In this document: piece after piece, positions 33,116 to 42,235 of the stretch | Numbering within the stretch: position 1 is the first letter of the stretch | How the letters are laid out: each line of letters starts with the position of its first letter | NCBI GenBank assembly: GCA_964471475.1 | Contig: CAYYFQ010000012.1 | Span: 1 to 54,060, forward strand | From: JAJNBD01 sp964471475 | Lineage (GTDB): Bacteria > Pseudomonadota > Gammaproteobacteria > CAISUE01 | DNA: 54,060 nucleotides | Reading direction: 5' to 3' | Position numbers and translations under genes: made by a program | Notes under the pieces: generated by a model | Databases searched by the model: none | What the model was told of the DNA's origin: nothing | The model's input: the letters and a program-made list of their open reading frames with translations, nothing else

Positions 33116-33280
33116 ATATACCCATCGTACTTGAAGATACTGGGTTCTAACGTTGCCTTTTCCGCAAGCTAAAACTTTCTTTCACTTAGAATAGGGCTGG
33201 TTATTCCGCGTTCAAGAAAGATGTTATCTTGCAAAAAATACGTTGTTATAACCCAGCATCTTCAAGTACGATGAGTATAT
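33116..33280. mobile_element. 165-bp MITE with 31-bp terminal inverted repeats
   Basis: The left end (ATATACCCATCGTACTTGAA..., 33116-33146) and right end (33250-33280) are 31-bp inverted repeats with two mismatches. The internal 103 bp has no coding capacity. AT-rich ends suggest a TA-type target, but no clear duplication was confirmed. It sits six bases after the traB-like stop codon. Confidence 0.75.
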
Positions 33281-33374
33281 TTTAATTATGAAGGTCTGTG
33301 ATCGATAGATATAAGACAAAATTAATCCACTAACTCGTAGCTTATCAAGTATCAATAAGTTGATAAAAAGTGCT

Positions 33375-33424
33375 TTGCAAATGCTTAAAATCCCGTTATA
33401 ATGCTGCTTCCCAAAAACTTTGGG
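33375..33424 (+). promoter_or_regulatory. sigma-70 promoter and 5' hairpin of the small exported protein gene
   Basis: TTGCAA (33375-33380) and TATAAT (33397-33402) are separated by 16 bp. Transcription would start near 33409, giving a leader of about 108 nt. The leader opens with a hairpin CCCAAA-AAC-TTTGGG (33410-33424), which could stabilise the mRNA or act in regulation. Confidence 0.7.
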
Positions 33425-33516
33425 TTTACTATTATTAACGGTGTAGCTAGCAAACCGCTTTAAACTCGCGATGAAAGCTGCATTTTTTTTTATATTCCGA
33501 ACTGGAGATTTAAATT

Positions 33517-33852
33517 ATGTTTAAAAAATTATTAGTTGCGATTGTTGCTGTTGCTGCGACCACTTTTGCTTTTGCTGATGAAACAACTCCTGCTGCTCCT
33601 GTGGCTCCTTCTTCTGTGGTAAGCACAGATGCTCCAGCTCAAGCTCCTGCAGCTGTTGACAAAAAAGCTGAAAAAAAAGCTGGTAAGAAAGAAGGCGCAC
33701 ATAAAAAAGCGGCTAATGCTAAAAAGAAACACGGAAACACTAAGACAAAAGGAGCTAAAGGAACTAAAGAAACTGTTGAAACAACCAATTCACAAGAACC
33801 AACAGCTCCTGTAAAAGCTGAAGCTCCTGCGACTACTCCAGCTACTGCATAA
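33517..33852 (+). CDS. small exported Ala/Lys/Pro-rich protein
   Basis: The 111-residue protein has a signal peptide (about 1-20, ending FAFADE), then a Pro/Ala/Val-rich part (21-47), a strongly basic Lys-rich centre (48-80) and a Thr/Ala/Pro-rich tail. The arrangement resembles acid-shock or histone-like low-complexity periplasmic proteins such as Asr, but no homology is claimed. It is monocistronic, with a promoter at 33375 and a strong terminator at 33881. Both suggest high or regulated expression. ATG 33517 follows GGAGATTTAAATT. Confidence 0.7.
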   Translation: MFKKLLVAIVAVAATTFAFADETTPAAPVAPSSVVSTDAPAQAPAAVDKKAEKKAGKKEGAHKKAANAKKKHGNTKTKGAKGTKETVETTNSQEPTAPVKAEAPATTPATA

Positions 33853-33880
33853 GTAGTAAAGGTAAGTAGGGAAGGAAAAA

Positions 33881-33904
33881 AACCGGGGACTTCCCCGGTT
33901 TTTT
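33881..33904 (+). terminator. Rho-independent terminator
   Basis: AACCGGGG-ACTT-CCCCGGTT (33881-33900) forms an 8-bp GC-rich stem, followed by TTTTAT. It ends the small exported protein transcript and also lies just downstream of the convergent hydroxylase gene, so it may serve both. Confidence 0.9.
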
Positions 33905-33913
33905 ATAGGGCAT

Positions 33914-34675
33914 TCACGCAAGAGGGTTTTTTGCCAACATTTTTTGTCGTCCTCTTAACAGCTCATATTCGCGATCAAAATTTTTATCAAACGTTCCCAT
34001 GACTTTATCCCAAAAAGTGAAATAATAACCATAATTCACTCGAGATTTTTGATGATGTAAATTGTGGACTAAAGTTGAGTTGTACCAGCGTGTCCAGCGA
34101 TTATTGGGGAGCCACTCATAACCACAATGATTTAACATGCTTTGTAAGGTATGTATAGGTAATAATAGTTTTAAAGCCAAAATGCTCACGGGGAAGAGAA
34201 AAATAGCAATGGGCATAGAAAACGAAATTAAAATAGCTTCTACCCAATGAATGGCATAAAAAGTTACTAGAGTAGGGTTAGTAGTACGATGATGATCTAC
34301 GTGAAAACGCTTATAAAAAAAGGAAGTATGCATCAAACGATGTAGCCAATAATAATAAGTATCATGCACGATTATTAATAACACTAAACTTAAAAAGAAA
34401 TAAGGCAATCCTTTGGCTAAAGGATCTTGATATACTAGACCTACGTGAAAGTAAATACAGAATGCGACAAATACTCCAGAAGGAATTAAAAAATAAGCGG
34501 TAAAAAGGGAGGTATAAAAATCTCCCAAAATCTTTTTCATTTTAGGATACGTGGGTTGGATTTTATATTTATTAAGATTTTTGCGAAAATAATAGAGTAA
34601 CCCCATGAATGCTAAAACGCTACATACGAGCAATGGGTAGAAGAAGAACCAAAATGTTTTAATTAAAGTTTCCAT
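33914..34675 (-). CDS. fatty-acid hydroxylase / sterol-desaturase superfamily membrane protein
   Basis: The 253-residue protein has four to five transmembrane segments and the superfamily's histidine clusters: HRLMHTS, HVDHHRTTNP and HNLHHQKS. These bind a di-iron centre that hydroxylates or desaturates lipids at the inner membrane. The N-terminus contains an MGLLYYFRKNLNKYK-type anchor. The substrate could be a fatty acid or sterol-like lipid; it is not determinable. A plausible promoter (34704-34733) lies in the divergent region shared with the aro operon. Confidence 0.88.
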   Translation of the reverse strand: METLIKTFWFFFYPLLVCSVLAFMGLLYYFRKNLNKYKIQPTYPKMKKILGDFYTSLFTAYFLIPSGVFVAFCIYFHVGLVYQDPLAKGLPYFFLSLVLLIIVHDTYYYWLHRLMHTSFFYKRFHVDHHRTTNPTLVTFYAIHWVEAILISFSMPIAIFLFPVSILALKLLLPIHTLQSMLNHCGYEWLPNNRWTRWYNSTLVHNLHHQKSRVNYGYYFTFWDKVMGTFDKNFDREYELLRGRQKMLAKNPLA

Positions 34676-34703
34676 GGAATCATTTTCTCACAACTTGATT
34701 GAA

Positions 34704-34733
34704 AGTATACAGTTTTGTTGAGTATTTGTTCAA
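34704..34733 (-). promoter_or_regulatory. putative promoter for hydroxylase gene
   Basis: On the minus strand TTGAAC (34733-34728) and TATACT (34709-34704) are 18 bp apart, 29 bp upstream of the hydroxylase ATG. The region is shared with the divergent aroG start. Confidence 0.5.
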
Positions 34734-34753
34734 GGACAAATTTAGGGCCAGTT

Positions 34754-35800
34754 ATGGTAATTGACGATTTACGTATACAATCATTTAAACCACTGATTGC
34801 ACCCGCGGTACTTATTGAAGATTTTCCTCTTACGTTAAAAGGGGCACATAAAGTCATTGAAGCACGAAAAATTGCGACAGATATTATGCGTCAACAAGAT
34901 AAACGTTTATTGATAGTAGTAGGTCCTTGTTCTATTCACGATGATAAAGCGGCTCGAGAATATGCAGCCCAACTTTGTACACTACAAGAAGAATTCGCAG
35001 ATCAATTGTATTTAATTATGCGTGTGTATTTTGAAAAACCGCGTACCACTTTAGGGTGGAAAGGTTTTATTCATGATCCTTATTTAGATGAAAGTCATCA
35101 AATTAATCAAGGCATTCGTTTGGCACGTCAATTGCTTGTGGATTTGGCAGATATGGGGATACCAGCTGCCACAGAATTTTTAGACACCATTACCCCTCAA
35201 TTTATTAGTGATGCTATTTCGTGGGCGGCGATTGGCGCTCGAACAAGCGAAAGCCAAATTCATCGCGCACTTGCTTCTGGATTATCTATGCCAGTTGGTT
35301 TTAAAAATGGTACCAATGGAAATATTCAAGTGGCTATTGATGGCATGATAAGCGCTGCTTCCACAAATCATTTTTTAAGTGTGACTAAACAAGGGATTCC
35401 CGCTATTATTTTTACTACGGGTAATGACGCTTGTCATATTGTATTGCGTGGTGGAAAAGAGCCTAATTATTTATCTTCTGAGATTGCGAAAGTCAGTGAA
35501 AGATTGTTTTCTGAAAAATTAACACCTGGCATTATGGTAGATTGTAGCCATGGCAACAGTCAAAAAAATTATTTAAATCAAGCACACGTGGTGACATATT
35601 TAAGTGAGCAAATTCGAAATAAAAATGAAGCAATTACAGGAATTATGCTGGAAAGCAATTTAGTGGAAGGGCGGCAGGATTTAGAATTACCCAATGCGCT
35701 TGTGTATGGCCGAAGTATCACGGATGCTTGCATTGGCCTTGATGAGACTAAACGATTACTTGAGCAATTAGCCACTTCTGTACAAGCGAGAAGCTTATGA
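34754..35800 (+). CDS. aroG: 3-deoxy-7-phosphoheptulonate synthase (DAHP synthase, AroG type)
   Basis: The product has 348 residues from ATG 34754; the start at 34715 adds 13 residues unlike the family. The type I DAHP synthase signature is present: LLIVVGPCSIHDDKAAREYA, VYFEKPRTTLGWKG, FKNGTNGNIQVAID, HIVLRGGKEPNY and DCSHGNSQKNY. It condenses PEP and erythrose-4-phosphate, the entry to aromatic amino acids. Feedback specificity is not read from sequence. Its stop overlaps aroC as ATGA. Confidence 0.95.
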   Translation: MVIDDLRIQSFKPLIAPAVLIEDFPLTLKGAHKVIEARKIATDIMRQQDKRLLIVVGPCSIHDDKAAREYAAQLCTLQEEFADQLYLIMRVYFEKPRTTLGWKGFIHDPYLDESHQINQGIRLARQLLVDLADMGIPAATEFLDTITPQFISDAISWAAIGARTSESQIHRALASGLSMPVGFKNGTNGNIQVAIDGMISAASTNHFLSVTKQGIPAIIFTTGNDACHIVLRGGKEPNYLSSEIAKVSERLFSEKLTPGIMVDCSHGNSQKNYLNQAHVVTYLSEQIRNKNEAITGIMLESNLVEGRQDLELPNALVYGRSITDACIGLDETKRLLEQLATSVQARSL

Positions 35801-36888
35801 GTAGCAATAATTTCGGAAACATTTTTAAAATCACGACGTGGGGAGAATCGCACGGTAAAGCTATAGGTGTGGTTATTGATGGATGCCCCGCGGGTTTGGC
35901 GATTAGCGAAGAGGAAATTTGTGAAGCGCTTGCAAAACGCTCTCCTGGGCGTTCTCTTTATACCAGCCCTCGTCGAGAAAAAGATCAAGCAGAAATATGG
36001 TCGGGAGTTTTTGAAGGAAAAACGACAGGCGCACCCATTTCACTGCTTATTTTTAATCAAGATGCGGATAGTAGTAGTTATGAAGCAAGTAAAAATATTT
36101 TACGCCCTGGCCATGCGAATTTTACTTATTTAGAAAAATATGGGGTGTATGATTATCGAGGAGGGGGGCGTGCATCCGCTCGTGAAACCGCTTCTCGCGT
36201 GGCGGCGGGGGCTGTCGCTAAAAAGCTCTTAGCGCATTATGATATTTTTACTTTGGCTTATTTGGAAAGTGTAGGCTCTGTTAGGATGAGAGCAGATAAC
36301 CTATCTTTTGTTGAAGTAGAGAGGGCTTTACAAGATAGCCTTATATTTTGTCCAGACTCACTCGTAGAAAAAAAAATGCTAACGTCATTAAAAGAAGCAA
36401 TGGATGAAGGTGATTCCTTGGGTGGCATCGTAAGATTTTTAACGACCCCGCTGCCGGTGGGATTGGGAGATCCTATGTATGAAAAATTAGAAGCGAATTT
36501 AGCAAAAGCTATGTTAAGTATTCATGCTTCTAAGGCATTTGAAGTTGGAGAAGGGTTTGGAGCTGCAATAATGAAAGGTTCGGAACATAATGATCTTTAT
36601 ACGGCAAGCGAGAAAAAAATTCATTTAGCGAGCAATCATGCGGGAGGCACATTGGGAGGGATTAGTAACGGAATGCCTTTAGAAGGGCGAGTAGTGTTTA
36701 AACCTACTTCCAGTATTAAAAAATCACAGATGAGTGTGGATGATAAAAAGAATACTGCAGAATTAAAGCTTTCTATCGATGCACGTCATGATCCTTGTGT
36801 GGCCATTCGTGCTGTCGCCGTTGTAGAGGCTATGCTGACTTTAGTGCTTGCGGATGCTTTATTAATGAATCGATGTATACGTTTATGA
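35797..36888 (+). CDS. aroC: chorismate synthase
   Basis: The 363-residue protein has the three chorismate-synthase signatures: GESHGKAIGVVIDGCPAG at the start, the RGGGRASARETASRVAAGAV segment near residue 125, and DARHDPCVAIRAVAV near the end. It converts 5-enolpyruvylshikimate-3-phosphate to chorismate using reduced FMN. The ATG overlaps the aroG stop and its TGA overlaps the aroB ATG, so all three genes are translationally coupled. Confidence 0.97.
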   Translation: MSSNNFGNIFKITTWGESHGKAIGVVIDGCPAGLAISEEEICEALAKRSPGRSLYTSPRREKDQAEIWSGVFEGKTTGAPISLLIFNQDADSSSYEASKNILRPGHANFTYLEKYGVYDYRGGGRASARETASRVAAGAVAKKLLAHYDIFTLAYLESVGSVRMRADNLSFVEVERALQDSLIFCPDSLVEKKMLTSLKEAMDEGDSLGGIVRFLTTPLPVGLGDPMYEKLEANLAKAMLSIHASKAFEVGEGFGAAIMKGSEHNDLYTASEKKIHLASNHAGGTLGGISNGMPLEGRVVFKPTSSIKKSQMSVDDKKNTAELKLSIDARHDPCVAIRAVAVVEAMLTLVLADALLMNRCIRL

Positions 36889-37997
36889 AGCAATTAAAAA
36901 ATTTTTTATTGTTGCACGAGAGCCAGATATTTTTTATAGATCATTTGCTTTCTGATCCAACGCTAGCGACATTTTGTCAACAGTTAAGGAAGCGCATTGT
37001 TATTTTGACAGATCAAAATTTAGTTGAGTTTTCAGAAAGACTAAAAACGTATTTGAAAAATTTTGCGAATTTGTATGTGGAAATAATTAGTATTCCTGCA
37101 GGAGAGCCCTCTAAAACACGTGAAATGAAAAGCTGGATTGAAGACCAATTATTAAGCAAAGCTTATGGCAAAGATACTTGCTTAATATCATTAGGCGGTG
37201 GTGTTATTACCGATTTAGGTGGGTTTGTGGCAGCAACGTATTGTCGAGGAGTTTCATCAATTTATATTCCCACTTCTTTCTTAGGCATGGTGGACGCAAG
37301 CATTGGCGGGAAGACCGCAGTTAATACTTCACACGCCAAAAATAGTATTGGCCTTATTTATCCGCCATTAGCCATATTTATTGATACGAAGTTTTTAGAA
37401 AGCCTAGCTTTCATAGAACTGCAACAAGGGTTGATAGAAACGCTGAAACATAGCTTAATTGCTGATGCAGATTTATTTTTATTTTTACAAACTAGTAGTC
37501 TTCAGAAACTTTTAACTTCTTCAATGCTTAATGAATTGGTAAGGCGGAGCTTCCAAGTAAAACAAAAAATAGTAGCGCAAGATTTGCATGAAAAAAATAT
37601 CCGACATAGTCTTAACTTTGGTCACACGATCGGACATGCCATTGAAGCGCTTAGCGATTATCAAATTAAACACGGCGATGCGGTAGCAATGGGAGTTTTG
37701 GTAGAAAGCTATTTGTCGCATTTGTTAGGTTACCTTAGTTTGCAAGATTTTGAGCGAATTGAAAAGATCGTCATGGCTTGGCAAATACCTCTGCATCCAA
37801 AAATGTTTGAAGATATAAGTTTATTTAAAGAATTTTTATTACGAGATAAAAAAAATAGAGAGAAAAAAATTTGTTGTGTGCTATTAAAAAAAATTGGAGA
37901 GGTGCTGGAAAAAGAGGGAGAGTACACCATTCCCATTCCCGAAAAAATTTTAGACGAAGCTTTGAAGTGGGCAAGCGTAGTGCAAGATAAAACATAA
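36885..37997 (+). CDS. aroB: 3-dehydroquinate synthase
   Basis: The product has 370 residues from ATG 36885, which overlaps the aroC stop (ATGA). The NAD-binding sequence CLISLGGGVITDLGGFVA (about residue 100), the SFLGMVDASIGGKTAVN segment and the zinc-site HSLNFGHTIGHAIEA are conserved. It converts DAHP to 3-dehydroquinate, the second shikimate step. The longer frame upstream to 36795 reads through aroC in another frame and is not used. Together with aroG and aroC it supplies chorismate. Confidence 0.95.
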   Translation: MKQLKNFLLLHESQIFFIDHLLSDPTLATFCQQLRKRIVILTDQNLVEFSERLKTYLKNFANLYVEIISIPAGEPSKTREMKSWIEDQLLSKAYGKDTCLISLGGGVITDLGGFVAATYCRGVSSIYIPTSFLGMVDASIGGKTAVNTSHAKNSIGLIYPPLAIFIDTKFLESLAFIELQQGLIETLKHSLIADADLFLFLQTSSLQKLLTSSMLNELVRRSFQVKQKIVAQDLHEKNIRHSLNFGHTIGHAIEALSDYQIKHGDAVAMGVLVESYLSHLLGYLSLQDFERIEKIVMAWQIPLHPKMFEDISLFKEFLLRDKKNREKKICCVLLKKIGEVLEKEGEYTIPIPEKILDEALKWASVVQDKT

Positions 37998-38071
37998 CTA
38001 ATGATCTTACCCATTTTAATATTAGCTATTTTTAGTTATCATGGCAGATTAATAATTACGATTTCATCCTC

Positions 38072-38680
38072 ATGGCGAAGACATTAGAAATTCTAGCACT
38101 TCATCGCAATCAAATGGAGCCATATATTGAGCCAATAGCCGCATTGCGTGTTCATTATTTTCAAAATTATCCTTACCTCTATGAGGGTGCTTTGATTCAT
38201 GAAAGAGCCTATCTTACTAAGTTGATGTCTCTTCCTAAGGCTATTTTAACAGTAGCGAAGCTGGGTGAAAAAATTGTGGGCTTTTGCGCAGGTATGCCGT
38301 TAAATTCTTCTGACGAGCTGTTGCATGAAGCTAAAGATGTTTTTTATGGCGAAGGCTTGGATCCCAGCATTTATTTTTATTACGATAAGATGATTATTTT
38401 ACCCGCGTATCGTAATGGGCGCACTTTATTGAAGATCATAGAAAAACAAGAGCAATGGGCAAAATCCAATGGTTTTATGTTTGGTTGCTTTTTAACGGTG
38501 GTTCGAAAACCTCACGATGTTCGCATTCCTCGCAACTATCGCCCTTTAGAACCACTGTGGCAACGATGTGGATATAAAAGAATGCAAATCAGTTTGTATC
38601 AACAATGGTCAACGATTCAACCGGATGGTTTTACCGAAGAAAAAATGAATGAGTTAGAGTTTTGGGAAAAACTACTTTAA
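38072..38680 (+). CDS. GNAT-family N-acetyltransferase
   Basis: The 202-residue protein has a GNAT-like pattern: an N-terminal strand-helix around IAALRVHYFQNYPYLYEG, a strand KIVGFCAGMPLN, then YYDKMIILPAYRNGRTLLKII, whose PAYRNGRT loop corresponds to the acetyl-CoA pyrophosphate-binding Q/R-x-x-G-x-G/A region. The substrate is unknown. It ends in TAATG overlap with the downstream permease gene, so the pair is probably co-translated; the enzyme might modify the imported amino compound. Confidence 0.75.
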   Translation: MAKTLEILALHRNQMEPYIEPIAALRVHYFQNYPYLYEGALIHERAYLTKLMSLPKAILTVAKLGEKIVGFCAGMPLNSSDELLHEAKDVFYGEGLDPSIYFYYDKMIILPAYRNGRTLLKIIEKQEQWAKSNGFMFGCFLTVVRKPHDVRIPRNYRPLEPLWQRCGYKRMQISLYQQWSTIQPDGFTEEKMNELEFWEKLL

Positions 38681-40047
38681 TGGCACCTATTACTTCGCAT
38701 TCTAAAAATTTGGGTGTGTTTAAACTGTTGATGATCGCTATTGTCTCGGTGGTGAGCATCCGTAATATTCCTATCGCAGCACAATATGGATTTTCATTAA
38801 TCTTTTTCTATGTTATTGCGGGGATTGGTTTTTTCTTACCCTTATTATTGATAGTGCGTTTGTTAGCTATTCGTTACCCTCATACTGGCGGTTCCTATTG
38901 GTGGATTCAAAAAGCGTTTGGTGATCGGTTAGGTTTTATTTCTGTGTGGCTGCAATGGATATACAATATTATTTGGTATCCTACTATCTTTGCTTTTATT
39001 AGTGAAGTAATAGCAAGTTTTATGGCCCCACATTTGGGAGGAAACAAAGCCTTTATTTTATGTTGTAGCCTTGTTTTATATTGGATAATGACGGCTATGA
39101 ATTGTTTAGGGGTCCGAACGGTAGGATGGATGAGTGCTATTTATGCCACCTTGGGCACTTTATTACCGATGATTATTATCATAGGGTTGGCCATTGCGTG
39201 GTTGCTTTCAGGCTATCATTCTGCTTCACCCTTAACTATGGCCACTTTACTTCCTTCTCACCACAACTTATTAAACCTCACCTATTTTGTAAATATTTTA
39301 TTTAGTTTGATTGGGCTTGATGTGATTGCTGCGCATGGAGATGATGTTAAAAATCCCGCGCGTACGTACACCTGGGGATTGATCCTTGCTGGCATTATTA
39401 TTTTAGCCTCATTGATGTTAAGCTCTTTGGCTATTTGTGTGGTCGTTCCCTCTCGTCAAATTAATTTAATGGGGGGTGTGATGGAGGCTTTTAAATTATT
39501 TTTTCTAGCGCATCATTGGCAGCACGGTACAGATTTTATTGGGCTTGCCATTGTGTTAGGTAGTATGGGCATTGCAAGTTCTTGGATGGTTGGGCTTGCG
39601 CGAAGTTTGCAGGTGGCGATTTGCTCAAATCTTATTCGGCTTCCTGTGGTCTTACAAAAGTTAAATAGATTTAAAATGCCGTACGGAGTCCTTATGGGTC
39701 AAGGGATTATTTTTACTATCTTGATGAGTATATTTTTACTTTTCCCTAATATTAACAACTCTTATTGGATTTTATCGAGTATGACTGCGCAATTTGCTTT
39801 AGTCTATTATGTTATTTTATTTTTTGCAGCATATAAGCTGTTGCGTTCGGAGTTGGGGAAATTACAGCAAGCCCTATATTTTGGATTACCGATTTTCATA
39901 AGTAGCTTAGGAATATTGGTAGGATTTTTGCCGCCTGATACTATCCAAGGAATAGCGCATCATCTGTCTTATGAGTTGGTTTTATTGGTGGTTTCTTGTA
40001 TTTTTTTATTGCCTTTAAGGTTTATTTTAAAAAAGTCGGAAGACTAG
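38680..40047 (+). CDS. APC-superfamily amino acid permease
   Basis: The product has 455 residues with about 12 transmembrane helices. The N-terminal half contains VSIRNIPIAAQYG and YPHTGGSYWWIQKAFGDRLG, the TM1/TM2-3 region of APC-family glutamate/GABA-type exchangers. ATG 38680 shares bases with the GNAT stop (TAATG); the start at 38662 would overlap. It transports an amino acid or amine; GadC-like antiport is possible but not demonstrated. Confidence 0.85.
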   Translation: MAPITSHSKNLGVFKLLMIAIVSVVSIRNIPIAAQYGFSLIFFYVIAGIGFFLPLLLIVRLLAIRYPHTGGSYWWIQKAFGDRLGFISVWLQWIYNIIWYPTIFAFISEVIASFMAPHLGGNKAFILCCSLVLYWIMTAMNCLGVRTVGWMSAIYATLGTLLPMIIIIGLAIAWLLSGYHSASPLTMATLLPSHHNLLNLTYFVNILFSLIGLDVIAAHGDDVKNPARTYTWGLILAGIIILASLMLSSLAICVVVPSRQINLMGGVMEAFKLFFLAHHWQHGTDFIGLAIVLGSMGIASSWMVGLARSLQVAICSNLIRLPVVLQKLNRFKMPYGVLMGQGIIFTILMSIFLLFPNINNSYWILSSMTAQFALVYYVILFFAAYKLLRSELGKLQQALYFGLPIFISSLGILVGFLPPDTIQGIAHHLSYELVLLVVSCIFLLPLRFILKKSED

Positions 40048-40132
40048 AAGGGTTAGCACGCCCTAATGCTTCCTTCCCTCACTTAATTTAGTGTACAATG
40101 CGAACTTTATAAATTTGCTAAGGGAACATTTT

Positions 40133-41026
40133 ATGGTGAGCAAAAAAATGAGTAAGGGAAAGGCGAAAGTTGGTAAGAAAGCATCAACGAAAAAAGCAGT
40201 AGCAAAAAAAACCATTAAGAAAGTGGCAGTCAAAAAAAATAGCAAATTAAAAAAAACGCAAGCTAATCGTAAAAAAGTTGTAAAGGTAAAAAAGAAAGCC
40301 GTACAACCGAAAAAAACCGCGCTTAAAAAAAATATAAATAAAAAAAAATTAATTAAAAAAGTGGTAACAAAAAAACCAAAGTCTAAAAAGCTGGCGGCAA
40401 CGAAAGTTGCAAAAAAGAAAAATGTTAAGAAAAAAGCAATAACTAAGAAGAAAACGAAAGTTGTTAAAAAAGCGTTAAGTAAAGTAGTAAATAAAGTTGT
40501 TAAACCAGTAAAAAAACTAGCTACATCTACTAAAAAATCTTTAGCTCCCGCTCGGACGACTAAAGAAAAAAAACCATTATTAAAACCACAATTAAAGATA
40601 AAAACACCTACTATGATAACACCCTTGAATCGCACATTTTTAAGTAAAGAATCCTCTAATTACATGACGCCTTCTCGTGAAGATCATTTCCGTCAACTTC
40701 TCTTAAAGTGGAAGAATGACTTAATGGTGGGGGTTGATAAAACCATTCATCATATGCAAGATGAAGCTGCAAATTTTGCTGATCCTAATGATCGTGCTAC
40801 TCAAGAAGAAGAGTTTAGCTTAGAGCTGCGCACACGCGATCGTGAGCGTAAACTGATGGGCAAAATTGACGCAGCGCTTGAACGTATTGAAAGCGGTGAT
40901 TATGGATACTGTTTGGAATGCGGCATTGAAATTGGTTTGGAACGTTTAGAAGCAAGGCCAACAGCCACGTTATGTATCGATTGTAAAACGCTTGACGAAA
41001 TTCGTGAGAAACAAGTGGCTGAATAA
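40133..41026 (+). CDS. dksA: DksA with long lysine-rich N-terminal extension
   Basis: The product has 297 residues from ATG 40133 (AAGGGAACATTTT before it). The C-terminal ~130 residues are DksA: a coiled-coil helical pair with the acidic tip (QDEAANFADPNDRATQEEE), and a zinc finger with CLECG and CIDCK cysteines. DksA binds the RNA polymerase secondary channel and, with ppGpp, adjusts rRNA and amino-acid promoters. The first ~160 residues are almost pure Lys/Ala/Thr/Val repeats (KKAVAKKTIKKVAVKK), like histone H1. Similar extensions are known in Xanthomonadaceae DksA. Possible nucleic-acid binding is an inference. Confidence 0.92.
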   Translation: MVSKKMSKGKAKVGKKASTKKAVAKKTIKKVAVKKNSKLKKTQANRKKVVKVKKKAVQPKKTALKKNINKKKLIKKVVTKKPKSKKLAATKVAKKKNVKKKAITKKKTKVVKKALSKVVNKVVKPVKKLATSTKKSLAPARTTKEKKPLLKPQLKIKTPTMITPLNRTFLSKESSNYMTPSREDHFRQLLLKWKNDLMVGVDKTIHHMQDEAANFADPNDRATQEEEFSLELRTRDRERKLMGKIDAALERIESGDYGYCLECGIEIGLERLEARPTATLCIDCKTLDEIREKQVAE

Positions 41027-41051
41027 TATTTAAATTAATGAGAAAATTTTT

Positions 41052-42212
41052 ATGACTCAGGAGTACCTATTTACCTCTGAATCGGTTTCAGAAGGGCATC
41101 CCGACAAAGTTGCTGATCAAATTTCAGATGCTGTTTTGGATGAAATTTTAAGACAAGATCCCGATGCTCGAGTCGCTTGTGAAGTATTGGTAAAATCCGG
41201 GTTGGTGATGGTAGCAGGAGAAATTACCACGAATGCATGGGCTAATATTGAATCCATAGCACGAGGGGTAATTAAAAAAATTGGCTACAATACCCCTGAT
41301 ATGGGTTTTGAAGCAGATTCTTGCGCGATCTTAACCAATATTACCAAACAATCTCCTGACATTGCGATGGGAGTAGACCAAACCACGCAGCATGAACAAG
41401 GAGCTGGTGATCAAGGTATTATGTTCGGATATGCTTGTGATGAAACACCTGAGTTAATGCCTGTACCAATCATGCTGGCGCATAACTTAATGCGTCAGCA
41501 AGCTAAATTGCGTAAAGATGGTACATTACCATGGTTAAGACCAGATGCTAAAAGCCAAGTGACGGTGAAGTATGACGCACAGCATCAACCTGTGGCGATT
41601 GATGCTGTGGTGATTTCTACTCAACATGATCCTTCGGTTTCTCAAAAAGAAGTGGAAGAAGCAGTCCGTGAATATATTATAAACCCTGTGTTACAGGGCA
41701 AATTACTTACCCCCAACACAAAATATTTTATTAATCCTACCGGACGTTTTGTGATTGGAGGCCCTGCAGCCGATACGGGATTAACCGGTCGAAAAATTAT
41801 TGTGGATACTTACGGCGGTATGGCCCCTCATGGGGGAGGAGCTTTTTCAGGCAAAGATCCAAGCAAAGTCGATAGGTCAGCAGCGTATGCTGCGCGCTAT
41901 GTCGCAAAAAATATTGTGGCGGCAGGGCTTGCTAAACGTTGCACTATCCAACTTTCTTATGCGATTGGGGTGGCTAAGCCTACGTCAGTGTATATCAATT
42001 GCTATGGTACGGAAACTGTACCACTTCCTAAAATTGTTCAATTAATTGATAAACATTTTGATTTGCGTCCACGCGCTTTAATCGATATGTTGCGCTTAAA
42101 ACAGGCTATGTATGAAGCGACAGCTGCCTATGGTCATTTTGGTCGAAATGAAAAAACTGGTTTTACATGGGAGCAATGTGATAAAGTAGCCTACTTACAA
42201 GATAATATTTAA
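41052..42212 (+). CDS. metK: S-adenosylmethionine synthase
   Basis: The 386-residue protein matches MetK throughout: FTSESVSEGHPDKVADQISD at the N-terminus, GAGDQGIMFGYA (ATP/Mg region), and GGGAFSGKDPSKVDRSAAY near residue 260. It makes SAM from methionine and ATP. It is 25 bp downstream of dksA and 23 bp upstream of pilN, so these genes may share transcripts without functional relation. Confidence 0.98.
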   Translation: MTQEYLFTSESVSEGHPDKVADQISDAVLDEILRQDPDARVACEVLVKSGLVMVAGEITTNAWANIESIARGVIKKIGYNTPDMGFEADSCAILTNITKQSPDIAMGVDQTTQHEQGAGDQGIMFGYACDETPELMPVPIMLAHNLMRQQAKLRKDGTLPWLRPDAKSQVTVKYDAQHQPVAIDAVVISTQHDPSVSQKEVEEAVREYIINPVLQGKLLTPNTKYFINPTGRFVIGGPAADTGLTGRKIIVDTYGGMAPHGGGAFSGKDPSKVDRSAAYAARYVAKNIVAAGLAKRCTIQLSYAIGVAKPTSVYINCYGTETVPLPKIVQLIDKHFDLRPRALIDMLRLKQAMYEATAAYGHFGRNEKTGFTWEQCDKVAYLQDNI

Positions 42213-42235
42213 AAAAATAGTATTCTGAGAGGTCT

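Noticed and set aside
40063..40635. 190-aa Phe/Leu-rich minus-strand frame
   Set aside because: It is the mirror of the AAA-rich lysine repeats in the DksA extension, an artefact of poly-Lys codons.
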